A stretch of DNA of 64,000 bases from Planctomycetota bacterium (GCA_016792805.1 JAEUHX010000042.1:1-64000); one strand, 5' to 3'; shown: positions 43,691-52,317, counted from the stretch's first letter. The notes: generated from the letters alone by a model not told the origin. Numbers and translations: made by a program.

Positions 43691-44905
43691 GTGAGCGCCG
43701 GAGCAGGCTCGAGGAGGTGGAGCTGGCGCATCGGCTCCTTCTTCGGCATCGACGTTTTTGTTCACACGACCTTCTTCCTGCTGCTGGCGGGAATGGGGCT
43801 CTATACCCTGATCACGATGCGCAGCGGGCTCGAGGCGCTGCGGAACGTGACTTATATGATTGCGGTTTTCGCCTGCGTCCTGCTCCACGAGTTCGGACAC
43901 GCGCTGATGGCGAAGCTCCACGGCATTCAGACTCGAGAAGTAATGTTGTTGCCGATCGGCGGAGTCGCGCGGCTCGAGCGCATGCCCAAGGAGCCGTGGC
44001 AGGAGTTCCTCATCGCATCGGCGGGGCCGGCGGTGAATCTCGTGCTGGCAGGCCTTTTTTGTGGCATAGCGTGGGGGATGAGCGACGGCTCCGACTCGGC
44101 GGCGACGCAGATCCTCGACGCCATTCTGAGGCCCATCTCCGTCGATGCCACTGATGCGCCGGAGGCTCCCGATCCCTGGATCGCCATGCTCCGGGTGAAC
44201 CTGCTCCTCGGAATGTTCAATCTTCTTCCGGGCTTTCCGATGGACGGGGGGCGCATCGTGCGGGCGATGCTGGCTTCGCTGCTCGACTACTCCCGCGCGA
44301 CACGCTGGGCCGCCAACGTGGGCGCCGTGGTTTCGCTCGGTCTCTCCGCATACGGGTTCTTTCAGAACGAGCCGCTCCTCATCCTCGTCGGATTGTTTGT
44401 CTTCATGTCGGGGCGCCAGGAAGCGGCAGCCGCCGCCGCACAGATCCTGCTTCGCGGGATCACCGTGCGCACGGCTATGACGACGCACTTTGTCTCCGTG
44501 CCCACCTACGAGTCGCTCGAGCACGCCGCGAGTCTCCTGCTGCGTACCTCACAGCACGACTTCCCCATGGTCGGCGACGACGGGCGCTATCTCGGGCTCC
44601 TGACGCGAAGTGATCTGTTGTCACAGATCGAGAAGCGCGGGCGCTACGCGCGGGTGATCGACGCAGCGCGCCGCGGGATCGAGACGCTCTCTCCGGAGGA
44701 CCTGATCGAGAACGTCCTGGAGCGGCACTCCGGCTCGCCTCCCCACGCGCTCCCCGTCGTGGAAGAGGGGAGAGTTGTTGGGCTGCTGACGGGCGACGGC
44801 ATCCAGAAGGTTCTGTGGCTTCGCGAGTCGCTCGGGCGCGAGCCCTCGGCGTCGGCAGAGCGCTCCGCGCGGCAGGCGCCTACTTCAGAACCTTCGTCGT
44901 CGTAA
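43691..44905 (+). CDS. Site-2-type (M50) metalloprotease with CBS pair
   Basis: An integral-membrane zinc protease of the S2P family that cleaves within membrane segments. Starting at GTG 43691 (four bases after the E1 stop), it is 404 aa. The zinc motif HEFGH is at residues 66-70 and the third-ligand loop NLLPGFPMDGGR at 177-188, between four to six predicted membrane helices. Residues about 250-380 form a CBS pair (MTTHFVSVPTYESLEHAASLLL, HDFPMVGDDGRYLGLLTRSDLL, HALPVVEEGRVVGLLTGDG), a known M50 subgroup layout in which CBS domains probably sense adenine nucleotides. Its substrate could be an anti-sigma factor or signal peptide remnant. It overlaps the end of the convergent propeller gene by 26 bases. 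Confidence 0.92.
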   Translation: MSAGAGSRRWSWRIGSFFGIDVFVHTTFFLLLAGMGLYTLITMRSGLEALRNVTYMIAVFACVLLHEFGHALMAKLHGIQTREVMLLPIGGVARLERMPKEPWQEFLIASAGPAVNLVLAGLFCGIAWGMSDGSDSAATQILDAILRPISVDATDAPEAPDPWIAMLRVNLLLGMFNLLPGFPMDGGRIVRAMLASLLDYSRATRWAANVGAVVSLGLSAYGFFQNEPLLILVGLFVFMSGRQEAAAAAAQILLRGITVRTAMTTHFVSVPTYESLEHAASLLLRTSQHDFPMVGDDGRYLGLLTRSDLLSQIEKRGRYARVIDAARRGIETLSPEDLIENVLERHSGSPPHALPVVEEGRVVGLLTGDGIQKVLWLRESLGREPSASAERSARQAPTSEPSSS

Positions 44906-46142
44906 CCGTTGCTTGGAGCAGCGCGCCGGCTGTGGCGTGGTAGAGAGTTCCCTTCGCCTTCGGAGCGCTCACGGCGCCGGTGATCGGATCCACTTTGGCG
45001 GTGAACCCGAGCACGACGGAAAAGGCTCCATCGGCGCGCGCGGGCCAAGGAACCTGCGAGCCGAGGAAAGTGCGCGAACCGAGATTTGTACCCTCGATGA
45101 TCTCGTTGCCGCTGAAGCAGTAGGTGGACATGCCCGAGAGCGATGCCACGTCAACTGCGCTCTGCGCACTATCGGTGAAGCTCAAAAATGCCTGAAGCTG
45201 GCCTGGAAAATAGGTGAGCGCCGCTTTTTCGTTGATCTTGAGGGTGCTCTTCCCGTGGCGCGCCACCGTACCGACGACGTTCGCCTGGAATCGAAGCGGC
45301 GCGAACGCGAGCCCCGCGGGCTGTGAACCGCTCGGCATCGCGACGGTGCCGGCGAGGTCGCCGTCCGGCTCGAAGACGAGGAGGCTGGAACTCCCTTCCA
45401 CCGCCACCAGCAGCCGGCCATCGGGGGTGAGCGCCAGGCCGCGGGGGACTGCGGTTCCGAGCGGGAGCTCGGCCGTCGTCGAACCATACACATCAAAACG
45501 CAAAATCTTGCGGTTGCCACGCGAGGCGACGAGCAACTCATTCCCCGGGCCGAAGAGCAGTTGACCGGGCTCCGAGAGGCCGGCATCGGCGCCGAACTCG
45601 CGGACGAGCTCGCCGCACGGATTGAACACAAAAATTGAGTTTGTGCCCGAGGAAGAGACATAGAGATTGCCGCGCACGTCGAGGGCCACGTCGCGCGGCG
45701 CCACCATCGGCATGCCGCCGCCGATGGTTCGCACGGGTGTGCCGGAAGAAGTGATCTCTGCCACGGCGCCGGCTCCGGCGGTCACCACAAATAGGTTCCC
45801 CGAAGGACCGAAGGTGATTCCCTGAGCGTCGGGCAGGAGCGTGTTGTCGCCGAGCTGTGCTACGACAGCGCCCGTCTCGTCGATCTCGAGGACGGCGCCC
45901 GGCGAATTGCGCACGACGTAGAGATGTCCATTGGCGCCGAAGGCGAGGTCGGGCAGTCCGGTTCCCTGAACGGTGGCGTGGCTGAAGGTCTTGCTCGGGT
46001 TTGGCGAGACGCCGAAGACCTGGCCCCCGACGTCGTCGGTGGCATAGAGGATCCCCGGCGGAAACGTTGGAGCCGGCGGCGGAGCCGGCGTGGCCGGAGA
46101 TATGGCGGCCGCAATCGCGGCCAGAGCAAAGACGCTGCGCAT
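44880..46142 (-). CDS. Secreted NHL/SMP-30-type beta-propeller protein
   Basis: The 420-aa product has a signal peptide (MRSVFALAAIAAAISPATPA) and a Pro-rich spacer, then about six NHL-like blades from about 30 to 290, recognisable by repeated G-L-F-G-x-x-G-x-L-Y/F-V-V patterns (LPDLAFGANGHLYVV, QGITFGPSGNLFVV, RDVALDVRGNLYVSS, GLALTPDGRLLVA). The C-terminal part, from about 300, is a separate beta domain with LKINEKAALTYFPGQLQAFLSF and ends in Lys. It probably binds a protein or polysaccharide outside the cell; a lactonase-type activity cannot be claimed. Its 3' end overlaps the M50 gene tail to tail. Confidence 0.8.
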   Translation of the reverse strand: MRSVFALAAIAAAISPATPAPPPAPTFPPGILYATDDVGGQVFGVSPNPSKTFSHATVQGTGLPDLAFGANGHLYVVRNSPGAVLEIDETGAVVAQLGDNTLLPDAQGITFGPSGNLFVVTAGAGAVAEITSSGTPVRTIGGGMPMVAPRDVALDVRGNLYVSSSGTNSIFVFNPCGELVREFGADAGLSEPGQLLFGPGNELLVASRGNRKILRFDVYGSTTAELPLGTAVPRGLALTPDGRLLVAVEGSSSLLVFEPDGDLAGTVAMPSGSQPAGLAFAPLRFQANVVGTVARHGKSTLKINEKAALTYFPGQLQAFLSFTDSAQSAVDVASLSGMSTYCFSGNEIIEGTNLGSRTFLGSQVPWPARADGAFSVVLGFTAKVDPITGAVSAPKAKGTLYHATAGALLQATVTTTKVLK

Positions 46143-46209
46143 CGAACACCCCCGTGCGAAACGATCGGACGCCCCTGAGCAGCCCCTTGAGAGCGAGGAA
46201 GAAATGGCT

Positions 46210-46935
46210 CTATGCGAGGGCCCGCGCAGCCTCCGCTGGGCCCAGCTCCCGGCACGCGCCCTCGGGGAGTGCGCCGAGGGAGAGCTTCCCGACGCGCAGA
46301 CGGTGGAGCCTCACCACGTGGAGCCCGATGTGTGCGCAGGCGCGTCGGATCTGCCGATTCTTGCCTTCGAAAATGCAGAGTTCGAATTGTGTCGGGCGGC
46401 GCCGGTCGCAGGTCACTTTTCCGGGGAGCAGCCGCGTTCCGTCGGCAAGCACCATGGGAGCCTCGAGGGCCGAGATCTCTTCGGCGCGCGGCTCCCGGTC
46501 GACCTCCACGCGATAGGCTTTCTCCACGTGGGAGCTTGGGTGGGTGGCGCGCTCACCGAACTGCGTATCATTGGTGAGAATCAATAATCCAGACGTCTCG
46601 AGATCGAGCCGTCCGACGGGGAATACGCGCGGCGCGCCGGCCGGGAGGAGGTCGTAGACGGTGCGGCGTCCGCGCTCATCGCTGCGCGTGGTCACAAATC
46701 CCGGAGGCTTGTGTAGTAGAAAGTAAACAAAAGGCGCGCGCCGCACCGCCTTGCCGTCGAGCGTGATCGCGGTGCGCGACGGGTCGATCCAAAGGTCGGG
46801 ATCGCGCACGACACGTCCCGCCACGGCGACGCGCCCGGCCTCGATGATGAGGCGCGCCTGCGAGCGCGACGCAGCGCCGAGCTTGGAGAGCGCTCGGGCG
46901 AGCGTGATGGGAGGACGGAAGCGGTCGGAGGGCAC
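46210..46935 (-). CDS. RNA pseudouridine synthase, RsuA/RluB family
   Basis: The enzyme converts a specific uridine in rRNA to pseudouridine. The 241-aa product has an N-terminal S4 RNA-binding domain (about 11-60, LARALSKLGAASRSQARLIIEAGRVAVAG) and a catalytic domain with the family's Asp111 in VGRLDLETSGLLILTND, plus KPPGFVTTRSDERGR and the RPTQFELCIFEGKNRQIRRACAHIG signature. The length and motifs suit RluB, RluE, RluF or RsuA; which rRNA site it modifies cannot be told. It is divergent from the GbsR-type gene, with the palindrome at 46992-47025 between them. Confidence 0.92.
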   Translation of the reverse strand: MPSDRFRPPITLARALSKLGAASRSQARLIIEAGRVAVAGRVVRDPDLWIDPSRTAITLDGKAVRRAPFVYFLLHKPPGFVTTRSDERGRRTVYDLLPAGAPRVFPVGRLDLETSGLLILTNDTQFGERATHPSSHVEKAYRVEVDREPRAEEISALEAPMVLADGTRLLPGKVTCDRRRPTQFELCIFEGKNRQIRRACAHIGLHVVRLHRLRVGKLSLGALPEGACRELGPAEAARALA

Positions 46936-46991
46936 GGGTGAGCAGGATAGCGCCGCGCCGGGTCGCGAGAAGCGGGGAGCCTGGAGGGGCT

Positions 46992-47025
46992 TTCTGACCT
47001 TTCAGGATTCTTTGAAAGTTCAGAA
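46992..47025. promoter_or_regulatory. Imperfect palindrome upstream of the GbsR-type gene (candidate operator)
   Basis: TTCTGACCTTTCA (46992-47004) and TGAAAGTTCAGAA (47013-47025) form an inverted repeat matching at 12 of 13 positions, with an eight-base spacer. It ends 20 bases before the regulator's ATG, between divergent genes, and is clearly more AT-rich than the surroundings. MarR/GbsR-type dimers commonly bind such sites in their own promoters, so it is the natural candidate for autoregulation of the operon. Binding is inferred. Confidence 0.65.
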
Positions 47026-47045
47026 GGTATCGATAGGTTTCGTGC

Positions 47046-47660
47046 ATGGCTCGAACACCGCGAGAGAACCCAAAGCCGGCCCCCCGCGACAGCGGCAAGG
47101 AGCCCGCGGAGGAAGGCTCCTTGGAGGAGATCCGCGGTGAATTCGTGCAGCTCTGGGGGCGCATGGCGCCCTTCTGGGGCATCTCGCCGAGTGAGGGGCG
47201 CGTCTATGGGTGGCTTCTTTCCCGCAGCGCGCCCGTCGACGCCGAGGAGATCGCGGCCGGGCTGCAGATGAGCCGCGGTGCCGTGAGCATGGCATGCACG
47301 GAGCTGGGCCATTGGGGAATTGTAGTGTCCGAGCGCGAGCCCGGCGGCCGCCGGCTTCTGTATCGAGCGGAGACGAATCTCGAGAAGGCGATTCGCAGCA
47401 TCATCACGACGCGGAAGCGGCGCGAGTGGGACCCGATCCTGGAGCACTTGCGAGAGTGGATTCCGAAGCTCGATGCGCAGCGGTCGAAGGACGCCGGCGA
47501 GTTTCGCGAGAGGCTGCAGTCGATCGAGTCGCTCGTCGCGATGGCCGACTCCATGGCGGAAGTGTTTCTGAAAGGAGGCATGGTTCGCCAGCTCGGTCTG
47601 AAAGTTTTGGTTTCGGCGGCGAGCGTCTTCGCCCGCTCCGCCTCGCGAGGTTCCCGGTGA
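47046..47660 (+). CDS. GbsR/MarR-type transcriptional regulator
   Basis: The 204-aa product carries a winged helix-turn-helix of the GbsR type: EIRGEFVQLWGRMAPFWGISPSEGRVYGWLL (about 27-57), then the recognition region VDAEEIAAGLQMSRGAVSMACTELGHWGIV (about 64-93) and a wing (SEREPGGRRLLYRAE). A helical, basic C-terminal half (IRSIITTRKRREWDPILEHLREW...) probably dimerises. GbsR proteins are best known for controlling osmoprotectant or choline genes, but related ones control unrelated membrane genes. It heads an operon with three small membrane-protein genes (GTGA overlap with the first) and has a palindrome in its promoter. Confidence 0.88.
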   Translation: MARTPRENPKPAPRDSGKEPAEEGSLEEIRGEFVQLWGRMAPFWGISPSEGRVYGWLLSRSAPVDAEEIAAGLQMSRGAVSMACTELGHWGIVVSEREPGGRRLLYRAETNLEKAIRSIITTRKRREWDPILEHLREWIPKLDAQRSKDAGEFRERLQSIESLVAMADSMAEVFLKGGMVRQLGLKVLVSAASVFARSASRGSR

Positions 47661-48040
47661 GCGCCGGTGCCGGCTGGTTCTTTGTGGGATTGGCCGGCCC
47701 CATGGTGCTTGCGCTCGCGGCGCGCTTCGTGCTCGGGAGGAGCTTGCGGGAGTTTCTCACAGAGGTCTGCCGCGGAGACCGCCGCGGCGCGTTCTGGTCC
47801 GATGTATTTACTCTCGGAATGTTGACGTCGGCACCGTTCGCCGCGTCTCTCCACGATGGGCTGCTACTGATGTCGGAGCCGAGCCGCGTGGAGGTCGCTT
47901 CCTCTGTTGCGCTTCAGTGGTTTCTTGGAGTGAGCGGCATCGCCGCCTCGCTCGCGATTCAGGCATTTTCACTGTACTTCTTCTTGGAGCGCGTGCGGTG
48001 CGATGACCCGCCGCCGGCGCGCCCGCTCGGAGGTTCTTAG
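47657..48040 (+). CDS. Three-helix membrane protein 1 of a paralogous trio
   Basis: Starts at GTG 47657, overlapping the regulator's stop (GTGA), and is 127 aa. It has three membrane segments (about 5-27, 48-66 and 88-112) with a short charged stretch between the first and second: L34, E36, R43, F46 and W47 in FLTEVCRGDRRGAFW. The same residues at the same positions occur in the next gene. The C-terminus (RCDDPPPARPLGGS) is likely cytoplasmic. No enzyme, transport or channel family is recognised. Confidence 0.75.
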   Translation: MSAGAGWFFVGLAGPMVLALAARFVLGRSLREFLTEVCRGDRRGAFWSDVFTLGMLTSAPFAASLHDGLLLMSEPSRVEVASSVALQWFLGVSGIAASLAIQAFSLYFFLERVRCDDPPPARPLGGS

Positions 48041-48042
48041 CC

Positions 48043-48429
48043 ATGGCGTCCGTCACGCTCGCTTGGGGTTTCGGTGCACTTCTGGCCGCGCTGCTCTCCG
48101 CGCTGGTCATGCTGCTTCTTCGCCGCCACATGCCGGCGGTGCTGACGGAGCTCGGCGGAAGCCAGCCTCGGGCGCACTTCTGGGCCGCGGTGCTCTCGCT
48201 CTGCGTGCTTCTCCTCGGGCTGTTCGCAGGAACCGGACCTTACAATATTGCTGAGATCGCGAAGGAAGGGGAAGATCGCCTCTTCTTTGAGCTGGTCTCG
48301 CAGGTGCGCTGGGCACTGGGCGGTCTTTTTGTATCGGTTCTGGTGGTCTCGATGCTTGTGATGCGACTGGTCTCCCGGCACGAGGAAGCGTTGAAGTACG
48401 CGAAGTCGCCGCCGCTGATTCCGCGCTGA
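48043..48429 (+). CDS. Three-helix membrane protein 2 of a paralogous trio
   Basis: Starts two bases after the previous stop; 128 aa. The layout copies that of the previous gene: membrane segment (about 5-27), charged motif with L34, E36, R43, F46 and W47 (VLTELGGSQPRAHFW), second segment (LSLCVLLLGLFAG), an extracytoplasmic acidic loop (NIAEIAKEGEDRLFFE), third segment (LGGLFVSVLVVSMLVM) and a short basic tail. Function unknown. Confidence 0.75.
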   Translation: MASVTLAWGFGALLAALLSALVMLLLRRHMPAVLTELGGSQPRAHFWAAVLSLCVLLLGLFAGTGPYNIAEIAKEGEDRLFFELVSQVRWALGGLFVSVLVVSMLVMRLVSRHEEALKYAKSPPLIPR

Positions 48430-48437
48430 GCGCTGCG

Positions 48438-48899
48438 ATGAGTCGCGAGTTTTCGGCGCCGGAAGGATTCGTCCTTTTGGCTGCGCTGGCGAATTTATTG
48501 CTCATTGCGGCGGTGACGGTGATTCCCGCACTTCGAAGTCTTTTGTGTGAGCTTGCGGGCACTCCAAGTCGGGGACAGTTCTGGACGCGGCTGACGGCCC
48601 TCTCAGCGGCAGCCGCGGTGCTCGCCGCTGCGCTCCTAGGATTTGTTCTCATGCAGCCTGGGTATCTGGAGCGGCTTTGCAATGCGATGCCGATTCGGAT
48701 CTACAGTGCAGAGCAGTTCGGGAAGCTATTGCTTCTCTTGGGATACTCGGCGGAAACGGCAAGCACCTCTTCGACGATGGTATTGTCGGCGGCGCTTCGT
48801 CTCGGGATCCTGGCGTTGGGAGCCTCGGCGGTCATTGTGCTCTGGGCCGCCACCCGAAGCCGGACTTGGCTCTTTGGACGCGGCGCTCCACCGCGGTGA
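48438..48899 (+). CDS. Three-helix membrane protein 3 of a paralogous trio
   Basis: Starts eight bases after the previous stop; 153 aa. The membrane segment (about 10-30) is followed by LLCELAGTPSRGQFW, which carries the trio motif two residues later (E38, R45, F48, W49). A second segment (LSAAAAVLAAALLGFVL), a longer loop (about 75-115, with PGYLERLCNAMPIRIYSAEQFG) and a third segment (LGILALGASAVIVLWAA) follow. Function unknown. The gap downstream holds palindrome cluster 3. Confidence 0.75.
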   Translation: MSREFSAPEGFVLLAALANLLLIAAVTVIPALRSLLCELAGTPSRGQFWTRLTALSAAAAVLAAALLGFVLMQPGYLERLCNAMPIRIYSAEQFGKLLLLLGYSAETASTSSTMVLSAALRLGILALGASAVIVLWAATRSRTWLFGRGAPPR

Positions 48900-49588
48900 T
48901 GTGTGCGGCTGGAGACTTGTAAGCATGGATGAACGGGGCGTGGTCGGTTTTGGCGTGGCAGCGGACAGTCCAGGAGGCCATTCCAGGATTCCTCCGAGCT
49001 GCGCGCGGGCCTCGACGGCAGGACGATCGACAATGGCGGTTCGTGCATGTGAGGTTCCTCTCGATCGATAAGTGGGATCGATAAGTGGTGTGGATAGGTG
49101 GTGTCGATAAGTGGTGTCGGCGCGTGCGCCGACCCTACGAGTCGGTTTCTGTGCACACCCAGACCGACCCACGCCCCATTCCAAGCCGTCGCGTATCTGT
49201 GAAGTCGTAGGGCGTGGGCATCGCCCGCGACGATTCGGCGGCGCATGCGCCGCCGGATGAAGCATCGCGCTGCAGATTCGTCATCGCGCGGGGCACGCCC
49301 CGCAGAGACCGATCGGCGCGTGTTTGCGAACCCGAGTAGAGAAGTGGAGTCGGCGCGTGTCTGCTAACCCTTGTAGATAAGTGGGGTCGGCGCGCGCGCC
49401 GACCGGTTCTCGCGCGCGTGCGCGCGAGGATGAGGAGGGGTGTAAACGATTCCTCATCGCGCGGGGCAAGCCCCGCGCCATTGTTCGGCGCGAGCGCCGA
49501 CCCTACGTGTCGACCTGACATGTGTGGCTTCGCGCCCGTCGGATTCTGCGCGCGCCATGGCATCTCGGCTGCGGAACGCGCCGAGATG
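48900..49588. repeat. Palindrome cluster 3 between convergent genes
   Basis: This 690-bp gap between the trio and the convergent HAD gene holds short tandem GATAAGTGGTGTC-like units (about 49061-49115), hairpins such as GTCGGCGC-GT-GCGCCGAC (49116-49133) and GCGCGGGGC-AA-GCCCCGCGC near 49460-49480, and the 44-nt module at 49162-49205. A hairpin GCATCTCGGC/GCCGAGATGC at 49560-49589 touches the HAD stop codon and may help terminate that gene. No coding sequence is supported. Confidence 0.85.
49162..49205 (+). repeat. 44-nt module, copy 3
   Basis: Begins GACCGACCCACGCCCCATTC and ends TATCTGTGAAGT. Same orientation as copy 1, opposite to copy 2. Confidence 0.8.
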
Positions 49589-50383
49589 CTAATTTTCTTT
49601 GGGCTGTGGTGCGCCCTGCGCCGGGAGTTCAGTGGCACTCAGCCCGGCGGAGGAGAGCGGCACTTGAAAATCGCGCACGAGCGCGTCGCGCAGCTCGTGG
49701 AAGTTCCGAATCTGATAATCGGGCTTTCCGCCGTTCGGGGGAAGCGAGTGCCGTCCCGACCGCCGCATCCAGACGCTCACCATTCCGAGGCTCTGGGAAG
49801 GATACACATCGAGCGTCGGGTTGTCGCCGACGTACATCGCTTCTTTCGGGTCGACGCCCACGGCCTCGCACGCCTTGCGGAAGAGCTTGGGATTGGGCTT
49901 GCTGATGCCGATTTGGTCGGAGATGAAGATGGCTCTCGGGTCGAGGAACTCGACAATTTTGAGCCTCACAATTTTCTCCGCCTGCTTGATCGTCCAGCCA
50001 GCGGAGATGATTCCGAGGATCAGCCCGCTTCGGCCGAGCTCGCGGAGCACTTCATACACATCGTCGTAGACGCGAAGTTCCCGCGACTTGGTCTCGTGGT
50101 AGGCCACGACGCCTGCGGCCACGAGGATGGCGGGGTTGCGGCCATTCAGCGCCCGCGCCGGAAGCCGCAGCAGAAGCTTGTCGAGGTGGTGCTCGTAGTT
50201 GCTGGTGAACTCGGCCACCACTTCATTCAGCTCGCGCACCAAGTCCTCGCGGTCTCCCTGAAGCCCGTGGGCAATCATGGCGTCGATGGCGGAGCGGCGC
50301 GCCTTGTCCGCGAAAACGGACGTCGAAAACAGCGTGTCGTCGATGTCGAAGAAGATCGCGCGCAGCGCCCGTTGCGAGGCCAT
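49589..50383 (-). CDS. HAD-superfamily hydrolase (subfamily IA)
   Basis: A 264-aa phosphohydrolase-type protein with all four HAD motifs: motif I FFDIDDTLFS (nucleophile Asp13, Asp15), motif II ILGIISAGW (Ser), motif III Lys in GISKPNPKLF, and motif IV YVGDNPTLDV. The cap is helical and lies after motif I (about 20-95), as in subfamily IA; the whole resembles the TIGR02253-type group. A Ser/Pro/Glu-rich tail of about 30 residues follows the core. Substrate unknown; phosphoglycolate-like molecules are only one possibility. It is divergent from the radical SAM gene. Confidence 0.88.
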   Translation of the reverse strand: MASQRALRAIFFDIDDTLFSTSVFADKARRSAIDAMIAHGLQGDREDLVRELNEVVAEFTSNYEHHLDKLLLRLPARALNGRNPAILVAAGVVAYHETKSRELRVYDDVYEVLRELGRSGLILGIISAGWTIKQAEKIVRLKIVEFLDPRAIFISDQIGISKPNPKLFRKACEAVGVDPKEAMYVGDNPTLDVYPSQSLGMVSVWMRRSGRHSLPPNGGKPDYQIRNFHELRDALVRDFQVPLSSAGLSATELPAQGAPQPKEN

Positions 50384-50655
50384 GGCGACAGTCTAGCTGC
50401 GCTCCATTCCCATAGACGTCACGGAGCCGGCGCGGCCGGGGTGGGGCAGGCATCGACCGTTCGTGGGGCCGCATGCATCGGCTCTGGCCCGGGAAGGGCT
50501 TCGTAGGTCGGAAAGTTCGGCCCGCCCCTTGGCGGCGGCACGCCGTTTGGACCAAGCTTCTCGCTGCCGGTGCGAGCCGTAGGGCCTATGGGCCCCGGCT
50601 GCGGCGGCACCTCCGACCCACACCGCGCCCACGCAACGATTCACGAAGCCCACCC

Positions 50656-52317
50656 ATGAGCCAGGCCACTGCCACTCTCGAGAACCCCTTTGCGGAGCTC
50701 GGCCGCGACACGAGCCCTGATGCGCGCGGCAAGGTCTATGCGCGGAACGCGGGGCGGCCCCAGCGCGTGCTGTTCGTGCAGGAGTGTGTGGCCCAGGAGC
50801 CGCTCGGCATCCAATGGATCTCACGGGCAGCGCGCGACGCCGGGCACTCGACGAAGTTCGTCCTGACACCCGATTCGAAGTGGATTCAGCGCATCAAGGA
50901 GTTTGAGCCGGACGTCATCGGATTCATGTGCACGACGGGCGTGCACAAGCACGTCATGGAGATGGCCAAGGCCATCCGCAAGCAATACCCGAACTTCCTC
51001 TCAGTTTTCGGCGGACACCATCCGACGTTTGTGCCGGAGATCCTTCAAGAGCCTCACGTGGATGTGGTTGTGAAGGGCGAAGGAGAGCAGGCGTTCGCGG
51101 AGATGCTCAATAATCTTCGCGATGGCCGTCCGATCGGCGATGTCAAGAATCTTTGGGTGAAGGAAGACGGCCACATTTTTAAGAACGATCTGCGGCCGCT
51201 CTTCGCAAACCTCGATATCAACGGATTCCCCGATCGGGAAACGCTCTACGAAGCGGCACCCATCTGGGCGAACAGCTATCGCAAGTGCTTCCAGGCTTCG
51301 CGAGGCTGTCCGTATAAGTGCTCGTTCTGCTTCCACCACGCGTGGAAGGAGAAGGTCTATCAGGCGGGAATGTCGGAGTACATCCGCATCCGCACTCCCG
51401 AGCACATGATTCGCGAGATCGAGTGGGTGCGCGATACGTGGGGAGTGAAAGAAGTGCACTTCGTCGACGACATCTTCAATCTGCGCACGTCGTGGGTGGA
51501 GGAGTTCTGCGACCTCTATATGCAGCGAATCAAGCTGCCCTACTCGGTGATTCTCCAGAGCAACCTGCTGACGGAGAAGGTCGCGAAGAAGCTCGGCGAG
51601 TCGGGCTGCGTCCAGGCACGCGTGGCGTTCGAGGCGGCCAACGACCGGCTGCGCAACGAGGTGCTCCGCAAGGGCACGATGCGCCACCACCTCACAAATT
51701 CCGCCAAGTACATTCGCGAGGCGGGGATCCGGCTCACGTCCCTCAATATTCTTGCGATCCCTGGGGGCACGTTCGAGGACGACCTCGAAACGTTGAAACT
51801 CAATATTGAGGCGCAGGTCAAGCATCCGCTCGTCTCGCTGATGCAGGCCTATCCGGAGACCGACATCAACGAGATGACCCGCGAGATGGGGCTTCTCGAT
51901 CAGGCGGCCGAATTCAATCCGAGGTTCAACCGCAACTCAATTCTGAAGCTCGAGCACGCGCGCTGGTCGGAGAATTTGCATCACCTCTTTCCCATCATCG
52001 TGCGATTTCCCTGGCTCTTCCGATTTGCGCCGGCACTCTCGAAGTTCCCCGGTGAGACGCTCGGCAAGACCTTCGTCGGCAAGCTCGTCACACAGTTCTA
52101 CCTCGTCTGCTACATGCTCTTCACCGAGTGGCTGATTGTGGAGTTGAACTACAATTGGCGGAAGATGCTCGGGCTGCAAAAGAATCGCGTCGTTGAATTT
52201 GTGCAGCGCGTGAGTGGAAAGACCTGGATCAAGATCCAGCAGGCGACGATCGGCAAGTACTCGAAGAAGCTCGCTCTCGCGATGGACGCGTCCGATTTCA
52301 CGGCGGACGCGCACTGA
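50656..52317 (+). CDS. B12-binding-domain radical SAM protein
   Basis: The 553-aa product (ATG 50656, MSQATATLENPF) has a cobalamin-binding Rossmann domain (about 35-160; PQRVLFVQECVAQEPLG, VIGFMCTTGVHKHVM, FLSVFGGHHPTFVPEIL), then a radical SAM core with the [4Fe-4S] cysteines C218, C222, C225 in RGCPYKCSFCF, and IRIRTPEHMIREIEWV and VHFVDDIFNL typical of the BchE-like and methyltransferase groups. The C-terminal 100 residues are helical and partly hydrophobic (LVCYMLFTEWLIVEL). Such enzymes methylate or rearrange small molecules or lipids; I cannot say which. The upstream 61 codons in frame are Arg-rich and unused. Confidence 0.9.
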   Translation: MSQATATLENPFAELGRDTSPDARGKVYARNAGRPQRVLFVQECVAQEPLGIQWISRAARDAGHSTKFVLTPDSKWIQRIKEFEPDVIGFMCTTGVHKHVMEMAKAIRKQYPNFLSVFGGHHPTFVPEILQEPHVDVVVKGEGEQAFAEMLNNLRDGRPIGDVKNLWVKEDGHIFKNDLRPLFANLDINGFPDRETLYEAAPIWANSYRKCFQASRGCPYKCSFCFHHAWKEKVYQAGMSEYIRIRTPEHMIREIEWVRDTWGVKEVHFVDDIFNLRTSWVEEFCDLYMQRIKLPYSVILQSNLLTEKVAKKLGESGCVQARVAFEAANDRLRNEVLRKGTMRHHLTNSAKYIREAGIRLTSLNILAIPGGTFEDDLETLKLNIEAQVKHPLVSLMQAYPETDINEMTREMGLLDQAAEFNPRFNRNSILKLEHARWSENLHHLFPIIVRFPWLFRFAPALSKFPGETLGKTFVGKLVTQFYLVCYMLFTEWLIVELNYNWRKMLGLQKNRVVEFVQRVSGKTWIKIQQATIGKYSKKLALAMDASDFTADAH

